Source of the DNA: an uncultured Methanobrevibacter sp.
Lineage (GTDB): Archaea > Methanobacteriota > Methanobacteria > Methanobacteriales > Methanobacteriaceae
NCBI GenBank assembly: GCA_946611495.1
Contig: CAMODR010000007.1
Location: 1-13,192 of the forward strand
Direction of reading: 5' to 3'
Length of the DNA: 13,192 nucleotides
Shown: positions 7,210 through 13,192 of the stretch, piece by piece
Layout of the letters: the number at the start of each line of letters is the position of its first letter
How positions within the stretch are numbered: the first letter of the stretch is position 1
Translations under genes and position numbers: made by a program
The notes under the pieces: model-generated
Database searches by the model: none
Seen by the model: the letters and a program-made list of their open reading frames with translations, nothing else
Told to the model about the DNA's origin: nothing

Positions 7210-7291
7210 TCTCTATTTATTGAAATAATTGTTACTTGATCTAACAATTGTCTCTAATTTATTGAAATAATTGTTACTTATCTAACAATTG
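7210..7291 (+). repeat. Two 41-bp tandem repeats, each with an inverted repeat
   Basis: Copies at 7210-7250 and 7251-7291 differ by two small indels, and the start of a third (TCTCTAAT) follows. Each contains AATTGTTA and its exact complement TAACAATT separated by 7 or 6 bases (7227-7249 and 7269-7290). A lone AATTGTTA also sits at 7189-7196. The arrangement resembles an array of operator sites or repeated RNA hairpins between lemA and the DUF2207 gene. Confidence 0.85.
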
Positions 7292-7323
7292 TCTCTAATG
7301 ATCAAATAATAATAATTAAACTC

Positions 7324-7352
7324 TAAAATTAAAGAAATTTAATTTTAAGGAG
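7324..7352 (+). promoter_or_regulatory. GAAA-capped hairpin abutting the DUF2207 ribosome site
   Basis: TAAAATTAAA (7324-7333), loop GAAA (7334-7337) and TTTAATTTTA (7338-7347) form a perfect 10-bp AU stem with a GNRA-type tetraloop. The ribosome site AAGGAG (7347-7352) starts at its last base. This position suggests an effect on translation initiation or mRNA stability. Confidence 0.5.
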
Positions 7353-7358
7353 CTAAAA

Positions 7359-9155
7359 ATGAATTTCAAACAAAAGACACTTATAATTCTTTTGATAAGC
7401 ATATTCCTTCTAGCATCAATTTCAGCAGTATCGGCTGTTGATTATTCTCTCTCAAAGGCTAAAATGGATGTCTATGTCCAGGATGATGGATTATTAAGTG
7501 TAAATGAAGCTATCACATATCACTTTGATAGCAGCGCTAATGGTGTCTATAGGGAAATTCCCCTAAAAAGCGGCCAAACCATAGAAAACCTGGAGGTTTA
7601 TGTGGATGGGGCTTACGGCGAGTATGTAGTTTATAATGATGGGAATAAGAAGGTAATTAAAGTCTATCTTTATAAAGACTCATCTAAAAAACAAAAGATA
7701 TCCTCTGGAACTCGTGTCAAGCTAGTCCTTAAATATGACATGACCAATGTTGTAAAAATCTACAATGATGTAGGAGAAATACAATATAAGGTCTGGGGTG
7801 ACGAATGGGAAGAGGATTTAAATCAGCTGAATGCCACTGTCCATTTCCCAGATGACACCAAGATTCAATATTGGTGGATCAATCCATACAACAATAATGC
7901 TGAAACCTCTTGGTCTGGAGACACCTTGAAAATCACTTCAGATGGAGTCTCTTCCGGCCATTATATTGAAGCAAGGGCTATAATTCCTTTAAGTGAATTT
8001 GACTCAAATGCTCCATATGCAAGACATATCAATAAAAATGGAAAGGATGAAATAATCAAGATACAAGAGGACGATAAAAAATCTCAAGAGACCTTAAACA
8101 CAATCACATCCATTTTTGATGTAATAATGGTTCTTTTATGTGCCATTCCAGGCATAATATACCTTAAATTCGGAAGAGAGCCTAAGACTGACTATCAAGC
8201 CATATACGAGCATGAGCCTCCAACAGATGATCCTCCTGCATATGTAAATGCAATGATTGGAACATTATCTAAAAATGTTGGGGAGGTAAACCAACAAGGT
8301 TTCCAAGCCACAATCATGGATTTGATTGATAAGGGAAAATTAGGAGTTGAATCAGAGCAAGACACTGAGTTTTCAAAAACCACATTCCTTACTGTAAAGT
8401 CAACTCAAGGCCTTGAGAGATATGAAAGGGAACTTATTCAAATTCTTCAAAGGTTTGAGATTAACGGCAGAATCAACTTAAGCTATATGCAGGACAGTCT
8501 TAAATCAGAATCAAGTGCAAGGTCTTTCCAAACTGCTTATGAAAGCTGGTGTGAAAACTTTAAGAGTGAATATCTTCCAGAGGAAAAATTCAAACAATAC
8601 TTTGATGAGACAGGCTCTGACTATATGGGCTTTTTCGCTTTAGCTGCAATAGCATTAGCAATAATTGCCTTTGCAATTTCATTCTTCTTTGATTTTGGAA
8701 ACAGCGGATTGACTATGGTTGTTGCTGTAATACTTGGTATTGTCGGAATCGCTTCATTGATGCTTCCTTCAGGAATAGGCGGAAAGTACACCTATGAAGG
8801 AAAGCTCTATGAGGAAAGATGGAAGAAGTTTAAGAAGTTCTTAGAAGACTATTCACTTATTAAGGAACATCCTCCAGAATCAATTGCAATCTGGAATAGG
8901 TATCTGGTTTATGCAACTGCATTAGGTGTGGCTGATGAGGTTTATAAGGCTATGAAAATGGATGTTTATAATGGACTAAGTGATGATGATTACTATTATA
9001 GGTCTAATGACCTGTTCATGTTCTATTACTTAGGAGGACATCATTTCATTAATGATTCATTCTCTACAGCATCTTCTACCATATCTGCTGCAGATAACAG
9101 CTCTGTAGGTGGAATCGGTGGAGGTTCCGGTGGTGGAGGTGGAGGCGCATTCTAG
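7359..9155 (+). CDS. DUF2207 domain membrane protein with glycine-rich tail
   Basis: A 598-aa envelope protein of the DUF2207 family; function not established. Residues 1-26 are a signal peptide (MNFKQKTLII, then LLISIFLLASISAVSA). About 27-245 is an extracellular beta-rich domain with the family-typical NGVYREIPL (61-69). A membrane helix lies at about 250-269, then a cytosolic segment with YEHEPPTDDPPAYVNA (283-298). A pair of helices lies at about 422-445 and 450-470, then a cytosolic domain with IWNRYLVYATALGVADEV (511-528). The chain ends in a flexible Gly-rich tail (584-598, IGGGSGGGGGGAF), common in this family. The start is supported by AAGGAG 6 bases upstream. It follows lemA on the same strand and probably works with it at the membrane. 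Repeats and a hairpin in the gap suggest separate control of its expression. Confidence 0.92.
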   Translation: MNFKQKTLIILLISIFLLASISAVSAVDYSLSKAKMDVYVQDDGLLSVNEAITYHFDSSANGVYREIPLKSGQTIENLEVYVDGAYGEYVVYNDGNKKVIKVYLYKDSSKKQKISSGTRVKLVLKYDMTNVVKIYNDVGEIQYKVWGDEWEEDLNQLNATVHFPDDTKIQYWWINPYNNNAETSWSGDTLKITSDGVSSGHYIEARAIIPLSEFDSNAPYARHINKNGKDEIIKIQEDDKKSQETLNTITSIFDVIMVLLCAIPGIIYLKFGREPKTDYQAIYEHEPPTDDPPAYVNAMIGTLSKNVGEVNQQGFQATIMDLIDKGKLGVESEQDTEFSKTTFLTVKSTQGLERYERELIQILQRFEINGRINLSYMQDSLKSESSARSFQTAYESWCENFKSEYLPEEKFKQYFDETGSDYMGFFALAAIALAIIAFAISFFFDFGNSGLTMVVAVILGIVGIASLMLPSGIGGKYTYEGKLYEERWKKFKKFLEDYSLIKEHPPESIAIWNRYLVYATALGVADEVYKAMKMDVYNGLSDDDYYYRSNDLFMFYYLGGHHFINDSFSTASSTISAADNSSVGGIGGGSGGGGGGAF

Positions 9156-9254
9156 TGTCTCCATTCATTAATCCTATCTTTTAACTTATTAATTTATTTT
9201 ATTTTCTCTTTTTTATTTTCTTTACTTTTTTTATATTTTTATTCTTATTTTTTC

Positions 9255-9332
9255 AGCATTCTTTTTTTATAGTATACTCTATTTTATTTTTTTAGCATTC
9301 TTTTTTTAAAGTAATACTCTATTTTATTTTTT
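9255..9332 (+). repeat. 39-bp tandem duplication
   Basis: Copy 1 (9255-9293) and copy 2 (9294-9332) both begin AGCATTCTTTTTTTA and end CTCTATTTTATTTTTT. They differ at a few bases around the central GTATAC/GTAATAC. Confidence 0.85.
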
Positions 9333-9458
9333 ATGTATTACTTTTTTATTATCGTCTTTTTGTTTTTTATTACCATTTATAAAGAATATTACCTTTTTAT
9401 CAGATTTTAATTGTTTTGTAATAAGAAAAACTTTAAATAAGTATTACTCCTTATATTT

Positions 9459-9553
9459 ATTTAGATAATAATACTTTTTATGAGATTTTTATTATTTTAT
9501 ATCGCTGTGTTACCTATTAAAATTAAATTATCTAAATGTTTCATAAAGTATTA
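9459..9553 (+). repeat. Interleaved inverted repeats (A-B-A'-B' order)
   Basis: Arm A ATTTAGATAA (9459-9468) has its exact complement TTATCTAAAT at 9528-9537. Arm B TAATACTTTTTATGA (9469-9483) is complementary, with a 2-base gap, to TCATAAAGTATTA (9541-9553). The arms are in the same order on both sides rather than mirrored, so in RNA they would form either alternative hairpins or a pseudoknot. Confidence 0.6.
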
Positions 9554-9904
9554 TTATTGGGTTTAAGTAAGTATAACTACTTCCCTCCTATATTCATAAG
9601 ATATTTTTATAATGATCCCTAATAAAAGTTTATTTGAATCTAAAATCACTACAATCAATTTATTTAACAAAACACAATTATAAAAATTTAATCTTTACAC
9701 AAAACATTATCTTATTAAGGATTATTATAATTATATCTTATTATTTTGCTCTTTTTTTACTGTTTCGTTATAAAATGCTTATTTTATTTTCATTATATTT
9801 ATTTTTTAAATTTTTTTCTTATTTTATTTTCATATGTGCTGTTTTTTAAATAATTTTCTTATTTTTCATTCATTATTTAAGCTAATTTTAAATATTGATT
9901 AAAA

Positions 9905-9914
9905 TAAAATTATA
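9905..9914 (+). promoter_or_regulatory. Possible TATA box for the second MFS transporter
   Basis: TAAAATTATA lies about 20-30 bases before the ATG, which would leave almost no leader, yet an AGGTG ribosome site (9924-9928) is present. A promoter further upstream is therefore also possible. Confidence 0.25.
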
Positions 9915-9934
9915 TCTAGTAAATAGGTGTAATC

Positions 9935-11320
9935 ATGTTTAACATAACAAAGAAAATTGGTAGGGAAAAATCAGTTATACTTCTTGCTGCAGTTGTCTCA
10001 TTCGTAACTGCATTCTTAGCAAACATCTCTGTAGCTCTTCCATTAATCGCTAGAGAGTTGGCAATGAGTAATATCATACAGAACTGGGTTGCTACAATCT
10101 TCCTTCTTCCAATTGCTATGCTATCAATTCCTTTCGGTAAAGTCACCAGCAAATATGGACTTAACAAGTCACTAGTAGTTGGAATAATACTTACAATACT
10201 GGGAATTATTCTTGCCTGCTTTTCCACAACAAGCGAGCTACTTCTCATATCACGTTTCATACAAGGTATAGGAACTGCATTAATAAATGTTACATCTATG
10301 GCTTTAATAGTTTCTGCAGTCCGTCCTGAACGTCGTGGACAGGCATTAGGATTGAATATTGCAGGAGTTTATATAGGGCTCTCATCTGCTCCTGTTATAG
10401 GTGGATTTGTAATCTATTACCTTGGTTGGCAGAGCATATTCTATGTAATGCTTATTCCATTAATCCTATCAATCTATCTCTCATTGGCATTAGGAGAGGA
10501 ATGGAAAATGTATGATGGTTCCATTGATAAATTAGGGTCCATAATTTTCTCAATAGGAATACTATTCTTTATCTATGGATTCACTATAATCAACACATTC
10601 ACTGGACTGGCCCTATTGATAATAGGTTTGGCTTTCCTAATTGCCTTTGCTTATTATGAAATGAGGTGCAATAATCCTGTATTTGAAGTGAGACTCTTGA
10701 AGAATTCTAGGTTCTCCTCTTCAAATATTGCATCCTTAATCAGTTATCTTGCAACTTTTGTAATCACATATGTATTGACCTATCATTTTCAATATATTAT
10801 GGGATTTGATTCACAACTGTCAGGCATACTCCTGATTGTGACACCTGTGATGATGGCAATCCTGGCACCGATTGCAGGCAGATTGTCTGATAGGATAGAT
10901 CCTCAAAAGCTTGCTGCAATAGGTATGGGATTTGTAACAGTGGCAATAGGCATATTATGTTTCTTAAGCGAATCAACTCCATTATATTTGATATTGATTG
11001 CAATGTTCCTTCAGGGAATCGGTTATGGGCTTTTCTCAACTCCAAACACAAATGCGATTATGAGTTCAGTTCCAAAGGAAGAGACTTCTACAGCTTCTGC
11101 AACACTTGCATCAATGAGGGTTATAGGACAGACTTTAAGCTTAGGAATGCTTACAGTCATATTCGCTTCAATCATGGGCTCTGTTGCTATAGTTCCTAAA
11201 TACTATCCTCTCCTTATGGAAAGCTCTAGAATGTCTTGTATTGTATCTGTAGTATTATGTGTGATTGCTGTCATTGCTTCCCTTGTAGGATTAAAGTCAG
11301 ATGATGGCTATGAGACTTAA
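9935..11320 (+). CDS. MFS transporter, multidrug-efflux (DHA2/EmrB-like) type
   Basis: A 461-aa membrane permease with about 14 hydrophobic segments, the layout of the DHA2 branch of drug:H+ antiporters. Visible motifs are NISVALPLIARELAMS in and after TM1 (30-45), motif A as PFGKVTSKYGLNKS (66-79), the TM4 motif SRFIQGIGTA (106-115), and motif C as GLSSAPVIGGFVIYYLGWQS (148-167). A second motif-A-like PIAGRLSDRIDPQK lies near residues 310-323. The acidic residue usual in TM1 of EmrB-type pumps (LDxTIVNVALP) is not conserved here, which may alter proton coupling or substrate range. AGGTG lies 6 bases before the ATG. It stands alone, without a neighbouring TetR- or MarR-type regulator in this window. 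Export is likely; the compound is unknown. Confidence 0.88.
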   Translation: MFNITKKIGREKSVILLAAVVSFVTAFLANISVALPLIARELAMSNIIQNWVATIFLLPIAMLSIPFGKVTSKYGLNKSLVVGIILTILGIILACFSTTSELLLISRFIQGIGTALINVTSMALIVSAVRPERRGQALGLNIAGVYIGLSSAPVIGGFVIYYLGWQSIFYVMLIPLILSIYLSLALGEEWKMYDGSIDKLGSIIFSIGILFFIYGFTIINTFTGLALLIIGLAFLIAFAYYEMRCNNPVFEVRLLKNSRFSSSNIASLISYLATFVITYVLTYHFQYIMGFDSQLSGILLIVTPVMMAILAPIAGRLSDRIDPQKLAAIGMGFVTVAIGILCFLSESTPLYLILIAMFLQGIGYGLFSTPNTNAIMSSVPKEETSTASATLASMRVIGQTLSLGMLTVIFASIMGSVAIVPKYYPLLMESSRMSCIVSVVLCVIAVIASLVGLKSDDGYET

Positions 11321-11371
11321 TTGAAAATTAATCTTATACGATGTCTATGAGACTTAATTAAAATTTAATTT
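11303..11371 (+). repeat. 37-bp-spaced duplication of the MFS gene end and its stop codon
   Basis: GATGGCTATGAGACTTAATT (from 11303) recurs as GATGTCTATGAGACTTAATT (from 11340). The first copy contains the last codons and TAA stop of the MFS gene; the second lies in the untranslated region. It looks like a local tandem duplication across the stop codon. Confidence 0.75.
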
Positions 11372-11445
11372 ATTTTTTTCTTTATTAATTGCTTATTTTT
11401 ATTTTTTATTTTTTTATTTTAACTTTTTTTAATTGTCTTTTTTTA
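11366..11445 (+). terminator. T-rich terminator after the second MFS gene
   Basis: A series of T runs, several of six or seven bases, beginning about 50 bases after the stop codon, with no strong hairpin ahead of them. Confidence 0.45.
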
Positions 11446-11505
11446 AAATCAATTTATTAAATTACTGTTTACTATGGCTAAAAAATAGTAAAAATAATAC
11501 AAAGC

Positions 11506-11512
11506 TTTATAA
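11506..11512 (+). promoter_or_regulatory. TATA box for the small gene at 11545
   Basis: TTTATAA preceded by ACAAAGC. Transcription would begin around 11532-11536, leaving only a very short leader that carries the GGTGA ribosome site. Confidence 0.4.
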
Positions 11513-11544
11513 GTGACGGTGCCTTTATTATGTATGGTGATAAA

Positions 11545-11805
11545 ATGATTGTTAAAAAAAGTTCAAAAAAACATAGTGAAGGACCAACAATAGACGTAAC
11601 TCCCCTTATGGCAGCATTTTTCTTAGGATATATGAAGTCTGAGAATGGTGATAAGATCTCAGATGAAAATATCAAAGACTTATATGAAGGGGCTTGTTAC
11701 TCTATGGGAATAAGTCCAGTAGAAGATATATCTGAGTTCTTTAATGAATTATTCAGCCCAAAAAAGAAAGTTGAGGTTGATTTGGAAAATAGTTATTATA
11801 ATTAA
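11545..11805 (+). CDS. Small protein of unknown function
   Basis: An 86-aa protein; I do not recognise the family. The start is ATG 11545, preceded by GGTGA (11536-11540). An in-frame ATG at 11530 has no ribosome site and would lie at or before the predicted transcript start. The N-terminus is basic (MIVKKSSKKHSEG). A central segment PLMAAFFLGYMKS is hydrophobic but too short and polar-flanked for a clear membrane helix. The rest is acidic and helical (ISDENIKDLYEGACYSMGI, then VEDISEFFNELF), ending KKKVEVDLENSYYN. It has its own TATA box and a terminator, so it is probably a single-gene unit. It converges with the minus-strand cluster 110 bases away. Confidence 0.7.
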   Translation: MIVKKSSKKHSEGPTIDVTPLMAAFFLGYMKSENGDKISDENIKDLYEGACYSMGISPVEDISEFFNELFSPKKKVEVDLENSYYN

Positions 11806-11883
11806 ATAACTATTTAACTTTTTTTAGATAGTAATTAAAATTATTATCATTTTTTTTGATTTTAAGCGTTTATTATTTCTTAA

Positions 11884-11925
11884 TATTCCTTCGGAGGAAT
11901 ACATACTATTTTTTCTTAGTATTCC
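11884..11925. terminator. Shared terminator region with alternative hairpins between convergent genes
   Basis: TATTCCT (11884-11890) pairs with AGGAATA (11895-11901) around a TCGG loop. GGAATAC (11896-11902) can instead pair with GTATTCC (11919-11925), with an ATTTTTTCTT tract lying between. On the plus strand the first hairpin followed by T run resembles an intrinsic terminator for the gene ending at 11805. The second inverted repeat overlaps the stop of the minus-strand gene. Confidence 0.55.
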
Positions 11926-12263
11926 ATTTGGGTAATGATATATGAATTCATATAAAATTCATATAATTCCTTGTTGTTCTTACAAATTTTAGCCATATGA
12001 TCCCTAATCTTATTTTTCTTCTCTTCAAGCTCATAAAATGTAAAGCCATTATTGTCCTTTATTTCAAATGCCTTCTCCATAACATCTTCGTCATAAGATA
12101 ATGACACAGTTATCTTATCTAATCCTTCTTCTTGTGCAATCTTATCTATTTCCTTTTTGAATAGTTGTATGTATTCTTTTTCTTTGTCACTTATCATATC
12201 ATATAATTTGCTTGCAGGGTATTCGTTTACAATACTATTGTCTTCATTGATTATTCTATACAT
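11916..12263 (-). CDS. Protein of unknown function, paralog of the preceding gene (copy B)
   Basis: A 115-aa soluble acidic protein with no recognised family. It shares roughly 45% identity by eye with the 111-aa product immediately upstream (12328-12663). Conserved blocks are MY...EDN..V..YP, LFKKEI.KI..E.GL, V..SYD...EK.F.IK..NGFT and the C-terminal LY.FY..SY. The predicted order is a short strand pair, a long charged helix (about 24-46), a strand (KITVSLSYD), then helices. The start is supported by GGAGA (12271-12275 on the minus strand) 7 bases upstream. Its stop overlaps an inverted repeat that may serve as terminator. The 64-base gap to copy A fits one transcript. Function cannot be inferred; the HEPN gene upstream suggests an accessory cluster. 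Confidence 0.78.
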   Translation of the reverse strand: MYRIINEDNSIVNEYPASKLYDMISDKEKEYIQLFKKEIDKIAQEEGLDKITVSLSYDEDVMEKAFEIKDNNGFTFYELEEKKNKIRDHMAKICKNNKELYEFYMNSYIITQMEY

Positions 12264-12327
12264 TTTTTTATCTCCAATTATATGAGTTTTTTAATTTTTG
12301 AAGGAATAATGATATTTTTTCCTATTT

Positions 12328-12663
12328 TTATTCTAATAAAACATAACTATCTAAATAAAAATCATAAAGGTTGTTCTTTTTAGAAAATTCCTCTAATGAA
12401 TCGTTAATAATATCTATTTGCTCTTCATAATAGTCTCTAGTGAATCCGTTAACATGTTTTATTATGAATTCTTTTTCAAGGCTAGGCCCATCATATGAAA
12501 CATTTACTGACACTCTTCCTAATCCTTTTTCTAAAGTAATTTTTTCTATTTCCTTTTTAAAGAGTTTAATGTTTTCTTTTTCTTCTTCACTCATATTTTT
12601 ATAGATTTCTGGAGTAGGATAATCCATAACTAATGTGTTATCTTCTTTTAAAAGCTTATACAT
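12328..12663 (-). CDS. Protein of unknown function, tandem paralog (copy A)
   Basis: A 111-aa soluble acidic protein, not recognised. It is the upstream member of a tandem pair with the gene at 11916-12263; the two align end to end with a single one-residue gap plus a longer C-terminus in copy B. Conserved features are SEEEKENIKLFKKEIEKI (a charged amphipathic helix at about 25-42), the strand VSVNVSYDG and the NGFT motif near residue 73. No signal peptide or membrane segment is seen. The start ATG follows a weak AAAGGGA site, as does metX. The gap to the upstream HEPN gene is 76 bases, all on the same strand, so the three genes may be cotranscribed. Confidence 0.78.
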   Translation of the reverse strand: MYKLLKEDNTLVMDYPTPEIYKNMSEEEKENIKLFKKEIEKITLEKGLGRVSVNVSYDGPSLEKEFIIKHVNGFTRDYYEEQIDIINDSLEEFSKKNNLYDFYLDSYVLLE

Positions 12664-12739
12664 GTTTTTCCCTTTTTATTAATATTTTATTTTAAGTTTT
12701 GTCATTATTTATTATCAAAGTTATAATTTTACACCTTTA

Positions 12740-13156
12740 TTAAAAATTTATTTCATTAATTATAAAATTCATATAATCTAAAGATTCTTTCACATCTTCT
12801 TCATTTAAAGGAGCATATAAATTATAATCTGCTTTTTTTCTTAATTTGTGTAAATTATATAAATTTGAACTAACCTTTTTCTTATTGTATTTCTTTAAAT
12901 AATTTCTAACTTGCTTATGTTCACTAATATAATTTTCTCCTTTTTCCTCAAATTCCCATTTTTGCTTTGGTTTAAATCCATATTTCTCTACTAACCATAG
13001 GTATGCATAGGAATATGCACTATAATATGCTCTATTTATAATAGTGCTATCCACGGATCGCTTACCAGTAATGGGAGTTTGAAATTTCTTTTTATTCAGA
13101 TTGAGCATTTGTGTAAATTTGTATAATTTATATTGAGGGTATTTTCTTAGATTCAT
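12740..13156 (-). CDS. HEPN domain protein (UPF0332-like)
   Basis: A 138-aa all-helical protein resembling HEPN/UPF0332 proteins, which commonly act as toxin-like RNases or as partners of minimal nucleotidyltransferases (MNT). Visible features are the helix-1 motif INRAYYSAYSYAYLWLVEKYG (about 40-60, split by the conserved R42-A-Y-Y), SEHKQVRNYL (78-87), and LHKLRKKADYNLY (102-114) with the family-typical R..ADY. The C-terminus is a final helix (DVKESLDYMNFIINEI). The RX4-6H catalytic motif of RNase-type HEPN toxins is not evident at the R106 position (RKKADYN has no His), so RNase activity is uncertain. The N-terminus is rich in Lys. The start ATG lies one base after the stop of a possible upstream frame, suggesting coupling to a partner outside the window. 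Confidence 0.72.
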   Translation of the reverse strand: MNLRKYPQYKLYKFTQMLNLNKKKFQTPITGKRSVDSTIINRAYYSAYSYAYLWLVEKYGFKPKQKWEFEEKGENYISEHKQVRNYLKKYNKKKVSSNLYNLHKLRKKADYNLYAPLNEEDVKESLDYMNFIINEINF

Positions 13157-13157
13157 T

Positions 13158-13192
13158 TTATCTTTCCATAACTTTTCCCCTTATATTTACCA
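13158..13192 (-). CDS. Possible 3' end of a gene upstream of HEPN (partial)
   Basis: On the minus strand a frame open to the window edge ends VNIRGKVMER and stops at TAA (13160-13158), one base before the HEPN start. A stop-start spacing this tight is typical of toxin-antitoxin operons, and HEPN genes are usually paired with an MNT nucleotidyltransferase. The fragment is far too short to identify. A second frame, ending GKYKGKSYGKIK with its TGA overlapping the HEPN ATG, is an alternative. Confidence 0.3.
   Translation of the reverse strand, partial: VNIRGKVMER

Larger units (their letters stand above)
9156..9934. other. 779-bp gene-free, repeat-rich spacer
   Basis: No credible gene. One frame (9634-9849) is open for 71 codons but is nearly all Ile/Leu/Phe/Tyr/Lys, as expected from AT-rich DNA, and lacks a ribosome site. 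The spacer holds T-rich terminator tracts (9190-9260), a 39-bp tandem duplication (9255-9332), several GTATTAC-like motifs (9272-9577), and a pair of interleaved inverted repeats (9459-9553). The length and repeats could reflect a decayed gene, a non-coding RNA or an integration scar; nothing decides between these. Confidence 0.6.

Noticed and set aside
7210..7291. Possible CRISPR array
   Set aside because: The two 41-bp units abut directly with no spacers between them, and no cas gene is nearby; this is a tandem repeat.
9581..9592. GGAGGGA-type ribosome site on the minus strand
   Set aside because: No start codon with an open frame follows it on that strand.
9634..9849. 71-codon open frame in the large spacer
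   Set aside because: Its composition is almost only Ile, Leu, Phe, Tyr, Lys and Asn, as expected from random AT-rich DNA. It has no ribosome site and shows no domain pattern.
9916..10260. 114-codon minus-strand frame overlapping the start of the second MFS gene
   Set aside because: Antisense to a clear MFS permease, with no ribosome site or recognisable domain.
10957..11199. 80-codon plus-strand frame within the second MFS gene
   Set aside because: Out-of-frame overlap with a well-supported gene and no ribosome site.

Overview
The window is very AT-rich, with long T-rich spacers, archaeal TATA-like boxes and Shine-Dalgarno sites of the GGAGG/GGTGAT type. It carries a homoserine O-acetyltransferase fused to CBS domains and a LemA + DUF2207 pair. 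Together these point to a methanogenic archaeon of the Methanobacteriales, most likely Methanobrevibacter. That assignment is inferred from gene content and style; no marker such as mcr or rRNA is present.

Layout. (1) 1-77: 3' end of an unidentified plus-strand gene. (2) 687-2159: metX-like homoserine O-acetyltransferase with two C-terminal CBS motifs, followed by a stem-loop/oligo-T terminator. (3) 2160-2697: a long spacer with a 42-bp tandem repeat, a cluster of TATCAA motifs and a good TATA box. It leads into two small, tightly coupled genes (2698-3139) of unknown function whose products look like diverged copies of one another. (4) 3271-4734: sodium-dependent transporter of the SNF/NSS family. 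(5) 4958-6205: MFS transporter. (6) 6606-7160 and 7359-9155: LemA protein and a large DUF2207 membrane protein. Between them lie two 41-bp repeats, each holding an inverted repeat, and a GAAA-capped hairpin abutting the ribosome binding site. (7) 9156-9934: a 779-bp gene-free, repeat-rich spacer. (8) 9935-11320: a second MFS transporter, resembling multidrug efflux pumps. (9) 11545-11805: a small unknown protein. (10) 11916-13192, minus strand: a HEPN-domain protein followed by two tandem paralogous unknown proteins of 111 and 115 aa. The end of a possible upstream partner gene lies at the window edge.

How the parts may work together. metX feeds the O-acetylhomoserine route to methionine, and its CBS domains suggest nucleotide or SAM-type feedback (inference). 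The three transporters are separate transcription units by spacing. LemA and DUF2207 are commonly neighbours in prokaryotes and probably form one envelope-associated function. The minus-strand cluster looks accessory: a HEPN protein of the toxin-antitoxin type beside a recent tandem duplication. The more unusual signals are in the spacers: repeats with internal palindromes, hairpins placed directly on ribosome binding sites, and mutually exclusive inverted repeats between the convergent genes. No tRNA, rRNA, CRISPR array, transposase or recombinase gene was recognised.
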